Source: Petaurus breviceps papuanus (taxonomy: Eukaryota > Chordata > Mammalia > Diprotodontia > Petauridae). From it: DNA of 64,000 bases. Under the pieces are notes generated by a model that saw only the letters and a list, made by a program, of their open reading frames with translations, ran no database searches and was not told the DNA's origin. Where the stretch lies: NCBI GenBank assembly GCA_028583685.1, contig JAMXIF010001253.1:70533255-70597254 (forward strand). The letters run 5' to 3'. The position numbers were made by a program, and so were the translations under genes. Shown here piece after piece: positions 21,581 to 32,479 of this stretch; position 1 is the stretch's first letter, and every line of letters starts with the position of its first letter.

Positions 21581-22700
21581 TCATTTATTCATTCAACAAA
21601 CATTTGTTAAGGCCTACTATGTACCAGAGACTGTATTAAACACAGATGATCCAAAAAAAGGCAAAAGCAGTCCCTGCCCTCAAGGAGTTTATTATTGGGG
21701 GGGGGGGCAATATGCAAACTAATATATACAAAGCAAGCTAAACAGAATAAATAGGAATAATTAAAAGAGGGAAAACTCTGCAGTTGGGGGCGGGGGGAGC
21801 TGTTAGGGAAGACTCCTATAGACAGTTGGATTTTAGTTGGAACTTAGTGGAAACCAGGGAGAATGGTAGTCAGAACAGAGGAGGGGGAGCACATTAGGGT
21901 TGAGAGACAGTCAGAGAAATGGAGCGTCCTATTTGCAGAAGAGCCAGGAAGCCAGTGTCACTGGACTGAAAAGTATGCATTGGGAAATGAAATGTAAGAC
22001 AGAAAAAGTAGTGGGGAGAGGTAGATTATAAATGGCTTCGAATGCCAAATGTAGCATTTTATATTTGCTCCTAGAGGCAATAGGAAGCCACTGGAATTTG
22101 AGTAGGGAAATTACACCATCAGATCTGCATTTTAGGAAAATTACTTTAGTGACTGAATGGAAAATGGATTGGAGTAGGGAAGAGGCTTGAGGCAGACCGA
22201 CCCACCAGCAGGTGGTCAAGATGCCAATCAAGGCATGAGGTGATGAGGGCCTGCACCAGAGTGATGGCAGTGTCAGAGGAGAGGCAGGGTTTTATTCAAG
22301 AGATGTCACATAGGTGAAATTAGCAGGCCTTGGCAACAACTTGAAAATAGGGGTTAATGGGGTGACTAGGTGATGCAGTGAATAGAGTATCGACCCTGGA
22401 GTCAGGAGGATCTGAGTTCAAATCCAGCCTCAGACATAACACAAAAAACTAGCCATGTGACCTTGGGCAAATCACTTAACCCAAAATGCCCTACTTTCCC
22501 CCCTCCAAAAAGCAAAAAAGAAAAGAAAGAAAGAAAATGAGGGTTAGACATAATGAGGGATTCAAGATGACTCCTAGGTTGCAAACCTGAGGGTCTGGGA
22601 GGATAGCACTGTACAACAATGGAAAAATATGTGGGGTGGGGGGGATTTAGGTGTTGGGAAGAAGAGATAATGGATAGCCATCTGGTTAGCCATCGATACA
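21581..22700 (-). mobile_element. L2 LINE, reverse, about 1.1 kb
   Basis: It starts with the reverse L2 end 'caacaaacatttgttaaggc' and continues through 'gcagtccctgccctcaagga', 'tcactggactgaaaagtatg', 'gcctgcaccagagtgatggc' and 'gactcctaggttgcaaacct'. The reverse translation LLQSIFHSVTKVIFLKCRSD at about 22110-22170 is the L2 ORF2 region after the catalytic palm. A WSINE-like SINE with TSDs lies at 22357-22532. Confidence 0.88.
22357..22532 (+). mobile_element. tRNA-derived SINE, subclass A, inside L2
   Basis: 'ggtgatgcagtgaatagagt', 'gagttcaaatccagcctcag', 'ccatgtgaccttgggcaaat' and a tail 'ctccaaaaagcaaaaaagaa'. TSDs 'gaaaataggggtta' (22343-22356) and 'gaaaatgagggtta' (22533-22546) flank it, and the L2 reads on after it. 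Confidence 0.92.
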
Positions 22701-23245
22701 TATTCATACATACACAGAAATAAACATTTATTTAAGAAAAAATCTAGAATGTCATGAGCTTATAATTTTAGATAAAAAATATAAATGTGTGATCTCCTTT
22801 GTTAATAATTTTTATGCTTCTAATACAGTTTAGCAAAAGTATAACCCAATATCTAATTAGCCTGTTATATTCCAATGGCTTGCCTCCCAGTGTCTTCACA
22901 AATATATACTTCAATTAACTTTGGTAAATAAAATAGTCGAATCATTATTCAATTTTCCAATATAGCTACAAAATTAATTTGAAAATACCAAGATAAATCA
23001 CTGCTTCTACATGTATAATAAGTATCCTCTAAAAATGAAATCTACATCTACCTCTGCACTGAAAAGAACCTGTATTAAATTTAGAGTAGATAGATATGCA
23101 CATTTTATGGGGAATGGGATCCTTAAATCAAGTCTTTATAACTATTGATTTTAACCCTCGTTTAAACCCAGTCCACCCTGGCATTGTCAAAGTTTATCAA
23201 ATAATTACTCAGCCCCTGCTTCATGTTGTATTTGTAGACATTAGC
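22701..23245. other. Unassigned AT-rich sequence
   Basis: No repeat or gene recognised. Confidence 0.4.
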
Positions 23246-23340
23246 CTAAGGGATTGTTTCATCTTTGTTTTTGAATCCCCAGAACCCAGCACATCTTAGG
23301 TGATCGATTGAATGCTTTTTAATTATTAGATTGATTCTAG
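23246..23340 (+). mobile_element. L2 3' end fragment
   Basis: 'tcatctttgtttttgaatcc' and 'ccagaacccagcacatctta' with a GATTGA-rich end look like a diverged L2 terminus. Confidence 0.55.
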
Positions 23341-23439
23341 AACTCCTTGGGGGCCGGCAGGGTGGGGAATAACCTAAGTCTGGTACCTTCTCACTGGGGT
23401 TTTTTCCTATATGATGCATAGCTCTATTTTTTTTTATAT

Positions 23440-23700
23440 CTATGGACAGTGTGGTAGAGTAGGCAGTGTGCACCACAGTGAATAGAGAGCTGACTCGAAG
23501 ACTGGAGGACCTGAGTTCAAGACTCTCCTCTGACACACACTAGCTATTATTGGTAAGTCATTTAATTTCTCAGATCTCTAGACAATTCTCAAAGACTGTA
23601 AGTTTCAGAGAAATTACCAACCTGCTTTGGTAGAAGGAACTTCCTAATCCAGGATTTCCCTACACCAATGAAATCAAAGGTTCAGTCCCCTATTCTTTAT
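23440..23700 (+). mobile_element. tRNA-headed SINE, subclass C
   Basis: Head 'gcaccacagtgaatagagag', B box 'gagttcaagactctcctctg', then 'gacaattctcaaagactgta', 'tgctttggtagaaggaactt' and 'aatgaaatcaaaggttcag'. This 3' body differs from the subclass A, B and MAR1 types. Confidence 0.65.
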
Positions 23701-24447
23701 CCCTTATGTATATCTGTGCCAATGAATCATATACAAATGCCTTTGAGTACACATGCTAGTCAACCTAACAGTTATCTGATCAACTTATGAGTGAATTATG
23801 GCATGTAAAGTAATTATTTTAGATGTTTTAAAGTCTAGAACTGTATTGAATATTATGGATTTGAAGGTGAGGCATTACTTAAATTCAGAACTATTTCTAT
23901 TACAGAAAAAGAGCAAAACAGCTCTAAGAAGGATTTCAATATCCATTATGGGGAAAAGAAGAAAAAATGAGCCATAAGCTCAGTTCTCACACTAGTCAAA
24001 GACTACATACTTCTTAATCAAGGGAGAGAAAAGAGACTTCTATGCAGCCTGGCATTCTTCTCAAATATTTTTACTTCAACCGGGTTTACCCAATTAAGTT
24101 TCTCTGGTTCCAGGACAACCCTACAGCTAGGAGTGGCAATCTGGAAGCCTTCTGACTTAACGCTTGGGTGAAGAGACTGGGCACTGTGTCACAGCCTTTG
24201 ATTAGGCTATCTATCGCCTACCCAAGTCCTATGGGAAACTAACTTATGTTCCATGGCTCAAGCAGGAGGAAGTTAAAAACTTCAAAGCATATTCTAAATA
24301 CCATTATTTCTGAGATTAATTTCATTTCCACTCTGCTAGCAGAGTTCCACAGCTGGAGAATATGAACAATGAAAACCTCTTCAAGTTAACAATGAAATAC
24401 AACCACAAATGCATTTTTTTAAATCCTGGCCATCTCATCAGAAGCTC
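23701..24447. other. Unassigned sequence
   Basis: No recognised repeat and no coding-like frame. Confidence 0.4.
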
Positions 24448-24655
24448 TAGAGCACAGGTTCCAAATCTGGGGCCTGTTAACTTGTGCTGTTTCTTAAGAA
24501 AAATTTTTATACCATATTCAATATAATTGATTTAATTTGTAATTTTGTATATATTTTTTCTTTTATTCACTTAAAAATGTGATTCTGAATAAGGGTCTAT
24601 AGACTTTTCCAGAATGTCAAAGGGGGTGGCAACAAAAAAAGGTTAAGAACCCTAC
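24448..24655 (+). mobile_element. hAT-Charlie-like non-autonomous element
   Basis: The left end 'cacaggttccaaatctgggg' and right end 'aaaaggttaagaaccctac' are diverged inverted termini around an AT-rich core containing 'aagggtctatagacttttcc'. About 208 bp, with degenerate possible 8-bp target duplication. Confidence 0.6.
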
Positions 24656-24789
24656 CTTAAAGCAAAGAAATAGATCCCACCTCTTAATTTTGAGCAAAGA
24701 TCTACATAGATTGGATTCACTAATTATTACATATTCCCAAGAAATGTACCAGATGTCCTAGTCCAAAACCAACAAAAAATTCATTATGC

Positions 24790-24892
24790 TTTATTCCATT
24801 ACTTTAATTATGGACTCATTACTCCTATTATAATTATTGTACAGAACCTGGCACATCATGCTTAATAAATTCTCATTGATTGATTGATTGCT
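24790..24892 (+). mobile_element. L2 3' end
   Basis: 'acagaacctggcacatcatg' followed by 'cttaataaattctcattgat' and (TGAT)n is the L2 terminus. Confidence 0.7.
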
Positions 24893-26400
24893 ATATAACC
24901 TACATATTTAGTACATTGAAAGGCAATGAAGTATTGAAGCAGAAGAAATTTTTTTAAAGCAGGTAGTTAGAAGAATTACTAGAATATTTATGGCCAGAAG
25001 TGAGATCATCCCCTTCCTTTTTCACCCATGGTCCTACTTCCCAAGAATTAGGCACATCTTTAATCAACTGCACTATAACCTAAATGATGGGTACATCCAA
25101 AGTTCAAAGGGTTCTGGACACACAAATAACCCAGGAAACAAGGCACATAAGAGAATTTCTGTCTGCAACCCGGAGAGAAGCCACTGTGACTGAAACAGCT
25201 TGAAAGAAATTTTCAAGAGTGCCTACAAGTGAAACCAAGGCTTCCTCCTCCAAATATTGTTTCTAACTACACCTACCCAACATTTACCTGGAATCAAAAC
25301 ACTGAACCTAAGAGAAGCACATTAAGGCTGGATTTACAGAATAGACCATTCTGCTTTCCAATTCTTTCAAAGGACTTTTCCTTCAGCTAAGGTCCATAGA
25401 ACCTGTCAGGCACAACACTCGTCAATCATGCCAACTTGGAATAATAGTCTTGTGGAAGGAGTGAAAATGTGTGCTAGCATTTGCTTCCTTAGCATGTAGG
25501 ACTTAGAAAAGCGAGATATTTCATTTTTCACAACAGTCCTGAATTCTCAAGTGCTATCATCTTTTTAGGAGGCAGCCTGTTTTTATTTTGACATCTGACA
25601 AACTAAACATAACTTCCTTGACATATAAAATTAGTGAAAACTATGCCTTCCTTGCAGTTTATTACAATTAAACACATTCATTCAGTGTCCATATCCATGT
25701 CACCCAGATCACTATGTCAACCATTCAGTTACAGAGGCAGTTGCTGAAACCAGAGAAAACAGACCATTGCATTTAATAGTGTGGTGGGAGAGATATGACA
25801 AACACATGCAACCTTGGGAGATGGTGGTGCTTAGAAGAGGTAAATTACCAACTAGGAGATGAAAGTGGGGAGATAGAGGCCCTTGTATACATGCAAGTTG
25901 ATTAAAATCAGTACTTCATGAAATTACTTTCTATTTTCTGCATGAAAATTAATCATAAGTGGGGCAGAGGCATAAAAGAAGGGGAGGGCATCCTTACCTG
26001 TAAGCCTATTTTAAAGATATTTTCATGTTAACCTTCTTTTGCATTACAATTCACATATTTTCCACAAGCTTATAATATGCAAAGTCTCAAAAAAAAAAAA
26101 AGGTCTCCCCTCTTTTTGGAATGTATGGCAAAATTCACAGAACTGTCTTTCCAGCTATGATTTTAGCAATTCAGTTTGAGATAGAAATATCTGTAGACCA
26201 TACGAGCAAACAAATGACTAATGCACAGGAGAAGTTAAGTCAAACATCATAAAAAATAAAGCTATTGGTCAAGTAGGGACTGTAGAATAAATTAAAAGCT
26301 TTACCTTTACTGGTAAGAATCCTTTTGAGCTTGTCAATATATTCTTCTTGTCATCAGACACATCATTAATATAACATTCCAGAGAGCATGAAGTGGTATT
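24893..26400. other. Unassigned unique-looking sequence
   Basis: About 1.5 kb in which I recognise no repeat. The frame at 24990-25193 shows no domain and lacks C2H2 zinc-finger spacing. It is the longest repeat-free stretch in the left half, so it is a reasonable place to look for conserved non-coding DNA. Confidence 0.4.
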
Positions 26401-26415
26401 GAAAATGGAGGCTAG

Positions 26416-26573
26416 AGGAGTGGCCAGGTGGCGCAGTGAGTAAGAGCACCAGCCCTGACATCGGGAGACCCAGGATCAGTTCCAGCCTCAGATAATTGAC
26501 ACCCATACAAAATAACTGGCCATTTAAACTTGAGCAAGTTACTTGACCCCAATTCCTTAAAAAAAAAAGAAAA
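26416..26573 (+). mobile_element. tRNA-derived SINE, subclass B
   Basis: Head 'ggccaggtggcgcagtgagt' then 'aagagcaccagccctgacat', B-box-like 'aggatcagttccagcctcag', 'aaataactggccatttaaac', 'gagcaagttacttgacccc' and an A tail. TSDs 'gaaaatggaggctag' (26401-26415) and 'gaaaatgcaggctag' (26574-26588). The right TSD is also the left TSD of the next SINE. Confidence 0.9.
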
Positions 26574-26588
26574 GAAAATGCAGGCTAG

Positions 26589-26740
26589 GGGTGGCTAGGT
26601 GGAACACTGAATAGAGCACCAGCCCTGGAGTCAGGAGGACCTGAGTTCAAATCTGGCCTCAAACAATTAACACTTACTAGCTGTATGACCTTGGGCAAGC
26701 CAACCTATACCCCTCCAATAAAAAAAAAAGCCAAAAAAAC
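26589..26740 (+). mobile_element. tRNA-derived SINE, subclass A
   Basis: 'ggtggctaggtggaacactg', 'gagttcaaatctggcctcaa', 'agctgtatgaccttgggcaa' and an A-rich tail. TSDs: the shared copy ending at 26588 and a third copy 'aatgcaggcta' at 26741-26751. Confidence 0.9.
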
Positions 26741-27523
26741 AATGCAGGCTAAGGGATGATTTACTCATTTTAAGATTATTGGTAATTAATATTGTAATAA
26801 AGGGGGTGGAGTCAAAATGGCAGCATGGAAGCAGGAAAACTCCCTGAGCTCCCCCTATAACCACCTTAAATACTTATAAAATATGACTCTAAACAAACTT
26901 TAGGGCTACAGAACCCACAAAGTGACAGAGAGAAATAAATCTCCTGCTGAAGGCAGCCCAGCAGGCAGACAGGAAGCGTCCATCACAGCGTGCTAGGATC
27001 AAAGCCCAGCCCCATACGAAACCTCAATTTTAGCACCAGGATTTCCACAACCACTCATGGCTGGAGGGACTTTGGGAGAGTGGATCACCAGCAGCTGTGG
27101 CTTTTTCCAGAATTATCAACCCATAAATGCCAAAGATAAAGTGAGAGGTCAGTATGGACTTAGGAAACAGGGGGTCCAGGACTGCGGTCTGGCCTCTGCC
27201 CCTGGAGAGAAAAGTGGCTGAGGCACAGCAGCTGCCACATGGCTGCTTCAGAACTCCTGTCCTACATATTGTAGGGGAACCAAGCAACGAGTCTGAGGGG
27301 TAATCTCTCTTGCTTAACCTGCTTGGATCTGGATTGCGGACTAGGGTGGAGGTCCTGGGGCATGTGACCAGCTTGCCAGAGCATGCAGAGGCTACAGAGG
27401 GGGCACCCAACTAATACCTCTGGCAGCTGTGAAAATTCCAGTGATTTGGGACAAAGCTCTCCTCTCTGGAAGCAGTTTTCTACTGTGGCAAAAAGCTCAA
27501 AACTCAAGTAATTGAGTGGCAAC

Positions 27524-28592
27524 ATGAGCAAGCAAAGGAAGCAAAGCAAGCACACCAGTCAAACCTTAGATTCCTATTTTGGGGACAAAAAGGATCAAAG
27601 CATGGAACAGGAGGAAGACAGTGAAGTCATAACTCCTGCAACAAAATCTTCCAAGAGAAATATAAACTGGTTACAGGCCATAGAGGAGCTTAAGAACGAT
27701 TTGGAAAACCAAATAAGAGGATTGGAGGAAAAATTGGGAAAAGAAATGAGAATGATGCAAGAAAATCATAAAAAGAGAATCAACAACCTAACTGAAAAAA
27801 AAAACAACACCTTAAAAATAGACTAATTCAAATGGCAAAGGAGGCCCAAAAGGCCAATGAGAAGAAGAATGCCTTAAAAAGCCAAATTTGTCAGAGGGAA
27901 AAAGAATCTCAAAAGCTCACTGAAGAGAATCATTCCTTCAGAATTAGACTGGAGCACATGAAAGCTAGTGATTTTATGAGAAATCAAGATACTATTAAAC
28001 AGATCCAAACAAGTGAAAAAATAGAAGGCAATGTGAAATATCTCATGGGAAAAACCACTGACCTGGAAAATAGATCCAGGAGAAATAATTTTAAAATTAT
28101 TGGACTACCTGAAAGCCATGATCAAAAAAAAAAAACCTAGAAATCATCCTTCAAGAAATTCTCAAGGAAAACTGCCCTGATGTTTTAGAACCAGAGGGCA
28201 AAATAGAGGTTGAAAGAATCCACCAATCACCTCCTGAAAAAGATCCCAGAAAGAAAACTCCTAGGGATATTATAGCCAGGTTCCGGAATTCCCAGATCAA
28301 GGAGAAAATATTACAAGCAGCCAGGAAGAAACAATTTTAATATTGTGGAAAAACAATCAGGATAACACAGGATCTGGCAGCTTCTACAATGAGGGATCAA
28401 AGAACTTGGAATATGATATTCCAGAGTTCAAAGGAGCTAGGATTAAAACCAAGAATCACCTACCCAGCAAAACTGAGTACCATGTTTCGGGGGAAAATAT
28501 GGTCATTCAATGGAATAGAGGACTTTCAAGAATTCTTGATGAAAAAAGCAGAGTTGAATAGAAAATTTGACATTCAGATACAAGAAGCATGA
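27524..28592 (+). pseudogene. Half-L1 element 2 ORF1 (L1 ORF1p-like), inactivated
   Basis: The start codon is kept (ATG 27524, MSKQRKQSKHTSQTLDSYFG). The frame is lost near 27800 (an A-run change plus a one-base loss) and again in the A-run near 28125-28135; a TAA replaces a coding triplet near 28337. Coiled coil, ENRSRRNNFKIIGLPES and PRITYPAKLSTMF are all readable across three frames. It gives the N-terminus that element 1 has lost. Confidence 0.88.
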
Positions 28593-28802
28593 GAAGGTAT
28601 ACAGGGAAATAAAATCATAAAGAACTTATCAAAGTTGAACTATTTACATTCCTACATGGAAAAACGATAATTATAACATGAATCTTTCGTCAGTATGAGA
28701 ATAGTTAAAGGGAATACAAATGTGTTTATGTATATATGTATGTATACATACATATATGTCTATATAGGAGGCTATATGGGCAGATGAATACATATGTGAG
28801 TA

Positions 28803-28803
<1 letters not shown>

Positions 28804-28849
<46 letters not shown>
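28804..28849. repeat. (TG)n(TA)n microsatellite
   Basis: A compound TG then TA dinucleotide run within the 3' region of half-L1 element 2. Confidence 0.9.
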
Positions 28850-28853
<4 letters not shown>

Positions 28854-29402
28854 TGGTATACATAGACAGAGGGCAAAGGACCAATTGAATAGGAAGAGAT
28901 GATACTTAAAAGGTGAAATTAAGAGGGGAGAGAGGAATATAATGAGAAGAGATGGGGAGAGACAGAATGGGGTAAATTATCTCATATAGAAGAGACAAGG
29001 AAAAACTGTTACAATGGAGGGGAAGAACAGGAAGGCAAAAGGGAATGAGGCAACCTTACTCTCATTGAATTTGGCTTAAGGGAGGGAATGACATATACAC
29101 TAAATAAGGTATCTAACCCTACAGGAGAGTAGAGGAGAAAGGGATGAAAGGGGGGATGATGGAGGGGAGAGGAGGTTGGGGAAGAGGGTAGTTAGAAGTA
29201 AACACTTTTGAAAAGGGCAGGGTCAAAGTAGAGAATAGAACAAGTGGGGGTCGGGATAGGATGGAGGGAAATATAGTGAGTCTTTCACAATATATCCACT
29301 ATGGAAACGTTTTGCATAGCTACATATGTTCAACCTATATTGAATTGCTTGTCTTCCCAGTAAGGGTGGGGTGACAAAGGAGGAAGGGAAAGAATCAAAA
29401 AT

Positions 29403-29424
29403 ATATTATTATTATTATTATTAT
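29403..29424. repeat. (ATT)n microsatellite
   Basis: About seven ATT units inside half-L1 element 2. Confidence 0.85.
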
Positions 29425-29676
29425 ATGCAACTGGGAAATAAGATATACAGGCACTGGGGTATAGAGATCCATCTTCTCTACTGGAAAGTCAGAGGGGGGA
29501 TGGGAGAGGATATAGGAGAGAGCAGATTGGGGGAGGGGATATACAGTGGGATTGCTGTTTTGGAGTGGTGGGTAGGGGAAAAATGGGGAGAAAATTTGTG
29601 ACTCAAAATCTTGTGGAAATGAATGATGTAAACTAAAAATAAACATAAAATTTAATTTTAAAAAATATTGTATTAA

Positions 29677-30324
29677 TAGTTTGTATTAATTAATATTATA
29701 TTATTGTATTAATAATTCCACAATAATACATTCTTCTGTGATATCTTCTGCATATCATTTAGCTAATTTGCACATTACCCCACTTTCCAACTCATCCAAT
29801 TATTTACACTCATCTTCCATCATTTACTTTGGTTGTTTCTATTTAAGTTACTGCTGACTCATGCACAACAAAAGACATATATAATGCCCATCCCTGACAT
29901 CTCTGGGAGACCCAGAAGCTAAACTAAAGCACTGACAATTAATATTTTCATTCCTCTTTCCACAGGAAAATTGAGAAAATACTCTATCTTCCAAATTATA
30001 AGTGCTGTCTGTGTATGTATGGAACCAAATATGAGGAAGAGACAGCATCTTAAATAGAAATCAGTGACAGAAGCCCTTTGCTTCTAGTTGAACTCATAAA
30101 GTAAAGGAAAAGGTGAAATCATATTAAAATTTCTGCTACAATTTTTACATTCCCTTTCATTTTTAAAGATATTTAGCCAAGATATGAGAAAGTATTATCA
30201 CTTTAAGGAAAGAAAGAACACTAATGGTCCTTTATACTATCTTTTACTTTTTTAAAAAAATTATTATAAGTTGGTCTTGGAAATGACTTACTTATCCATG
30301 GTTACAAGTAACAATTTATGTGGC
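29677..30324. other. Unassigned sequence
   Basis: AT-rich. No repeat family or gene recognised. Confidence 0.4.
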
Positions 30325-31065
30325 ATAATATTTTTCATGGATCTTTTTCATTTTATTTTGAGTTTTCAACATTCACTTTTATAAGATTTTGAGTTCCAAA
30401 TTTTTCTCTTCCTTTCCCATCCCCCTCCCCAAGACAGCATGCAATCTAATATAGACTATACATGTACAATCATATTAAATATATTTCCAAATTAGTCATG
30501 TTGTGAAAGAAGAATCAGAACAAAAGAGAGAGGGAAAAACCATGAGAGAGGAAAAAAAAAAGAAAATAGTATGCTTTGATCTGCAGATTCCATAGTTCTT
30601 TCTCTGGATGTAGATACCATTTTCCACTATGAGTCTTTTGGAATTATCTTAAATCACTGTATTGTTGAGAAGAGCTAAGTCTATCAAAGCTGATCCTCAC
30701 ACAATGTTGCTGTTACTATGTAGAAAGTTCTCCTGGTTCTGCTCACTTCACTCATTATCAGTTCATGTAAGTCTCTCCAGGTTTTTCTAAAATCCATCTG
30801 CTCATCTTTTCTTATAAAACAATAGTATTCATTGTATTCATATGCCACAATTTGTTCAACCATTCCCCAATTTATGGGCATCCTCTCAATTTCTAATTCT
30901 TTGCCACCACAAAAAGAACTTCTATGAATATTTTTGTACATGTGGGTCCTTTTCCCTTTTTTATGATCTCTTTGGGATACAGACCTAGTAGTGCTATTAT
31001 TGGATCAAAGGGTATGCACAGTTTTATAGCCCTTTGGGTATAGTTCCAAATTGTGGCATAAGATT
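30325..31065 (-). mobile_element. L1 3' end, reverse
   Basis: It starts with the reversed L1 terminus ('tcattttattttgagttttc', 'gttccaaatttttctcttcc'), then 'ttcactcattatcagttcat', 'tgccacaatttgttcaacca', 'ctttgccaccacaaaaagaa', 'ggatacagacctagtagtgc' and 'gggtatgcacagttttatag'. About 740 bp, 5'-truncated, non-coding. Confidence 0.85.
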
Positions 31066-31224
31066 AAAATATTAATTTCATTTATTTTATCCCTAATGTA
31101 ATTCTTGGAATAAGGAAGAGTTAGATAAGGCTTAATTGTGTACTTGATTACAGGGCAATTTTAAATATTTGAAAGTATGCCCAACTGCTAAATCATTAGT
31201 GGTGACCATTCTCTTTTTTTAAAT

Positions 31225-31541
31225 AAGAATTCATTTTTTCCAATTACATGTAAAGACAATTTTTAACATTCTTTTTTTTATAAAATTTTGAGTTCCAAAT
31301 TTTTCTCCCTTACCCATTCCCTCTCCTTCCCCCTCATTAAGACAGTAAGGAATGTGGTTATATATGTATATGTATATGTGTGTTATATGTTATATATGTA
31401 TGCATGTATAGGTTATATATGTACAATCATATAAAATACATTTCTGTATCAGTTATCTTGTGAGAAAAGAAACAGAACAAAAGGGAAAAAACGTGGTAGT
31501 CATTCTGAAGACAACATTCAACATAAACATTCCCCACTCTC
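31225..31541 (-). mobile_element. L1 3' end, reverse, second copy
   Basis: 'ttccaattacatgtaaagac' and 'gagttccaaatttttctccc' repeat the same L1 terminus, with more TATG-type simple repeat in the middle. It is shorter than the neighbouring copy and stops at the CA array. Confidence 0.75.

Positions 31542-31579
<38 letters not shown>
31542..31579. repeat. (CA)n microsatellite
   Basis: An uninterrupted CA run of about 19 units. Confidence 0.95.
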
Positions 31580-31583
<4 letters not shown>

Positions 31584-31988
31584 AGAACATACAGAACCCA
31601 ACACCTGCAAATCTGTACAAGTCTCTACTACCAATACTTACCTATAGGAAACTACTTCCCAGAAATCAAATAAATATATTCTCAGGGTTGTGGGGATGAT
31701 AGGCAAAAGAGTGGAGTAAGAAAACAACATTTTTAAAAATTGGTTATCTTGAGGAACAAAAATAAATAAATCCCAGAATACTGAAGAGAATGAGACTCAG
31801 AAGGACAAGGTTCCATACTTTGCTGTCTCCGCAAGAGGGGTAAAGGGGGCATAGTAGAGAGAAAAAAAGAATATCTCAACTGAGAAATCCAGGGACTCAA
31901 AGAGGGAGCATTATTAAATCCCAGTTATACCTCAAACATCCCTTTTTTTGTGCATAGGTAGGTGGGATATGTAATGGGTGGGTCAATG
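31580..31988. other. Unassigned sequence
   Basis: Nothing recognised. Confidence 0.4.
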
Positions 31989-31998
31989 TCAACATGAT

Positions 31999-32188
31999 TT
32001 TTTTTTTTTTTGCTTTTTGGAGGGGGGAAGGTAGGGCAATTGGGGTTAAGTGAATTGCCCAAGGACACATGGCTAGGTTTTGTGTGTGTGTGTGTGTGTG
32101 TGTGTGTTAAGTGTGTGAGGTCAGATTTGAACTCAGGTCTTCCTGAATCCAGGGCCGATACTCAGTTCACTGCACCACCTAGCTACCC
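31999..32188 (-). mobile_element. tRNA-derived SINE, subclass A, reverse, with internal (GT)n
   Basis: Reverse SINE with T tail, 'ggcaattggggttaagtgaa', 'tttgaactcaggtcttcctg' and 'cactgcaccacctagctac'. TSDs 'caacatgat' at 31990-31998 and 32189-32197. A GT run (32080-32107) lies where sister copies have a few bases. Confidence 0.92.
32080..32107. repeat. (GT)n microsatellite inside SINE
   Basis: About 14 GT units within the SINE body, presumably grown from a 'tgtt/gtgt' seed in the element. Confidence 0.92.
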
Positions 32189-32197
32189 CAACATGAT

Positions 32198-32479
32198 ATG
32201 TTTTTAGCCCTGTCTTTCTTTTTTCTTCTTTTCTGGTTTTTTTTTTAGGGGAAACAGCACCTTTTTTTCTGTCAACAAAAGTTATCAGCTCCATTTAATT
32301 TATTTTGGTTTTGATCTTGATTACTCAGTAAGTAAGATTTGCAAGGACCACAAATAAAATTATGGGAGTAAAAAGAAATTGAAATGAGCACTCTAATCCT
32401 AAATAAAATAGTACACAGAGCCTTTTGTACAGTGCTATAGAAGTGTGAGTTTATATTTTTTATTCTTATAGTAGACTGT
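32198..32479. other. Unassigned sequence
   Basis: Pyrimidine-rich (T/C) stretch at 32213-32262. No named element. Confidence 0.4.

Larger units (their letters stand above)
26801..29663 (+). mobile_element. Half-L1 (HAL1-type) element 2, near full length
   Basis: A 2.86-kb element collinear with element 1: 5' UTR, ORF1, roughly 1 kb non-coding 3' region, short A/T-rich tail, no ORF2. TSDs 'aatattgtaataa' (26788-26800) and 'aatattgtattaa' (29664-29676) differ at one base. The two copies look roughly 10 percent different by eye in ORF1. The 3' part carries TG/TA and ATT microsatellites absent or shorter in element 1. Confidence 0.85.

Noticed and set aside
24990-25193. Possible degenerate zinc-finger segment ('caacccggagagaagccact')
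   Set aside because: The fragment resembles a linker by a few bases only; no C2H2 spacing is visible on either side.
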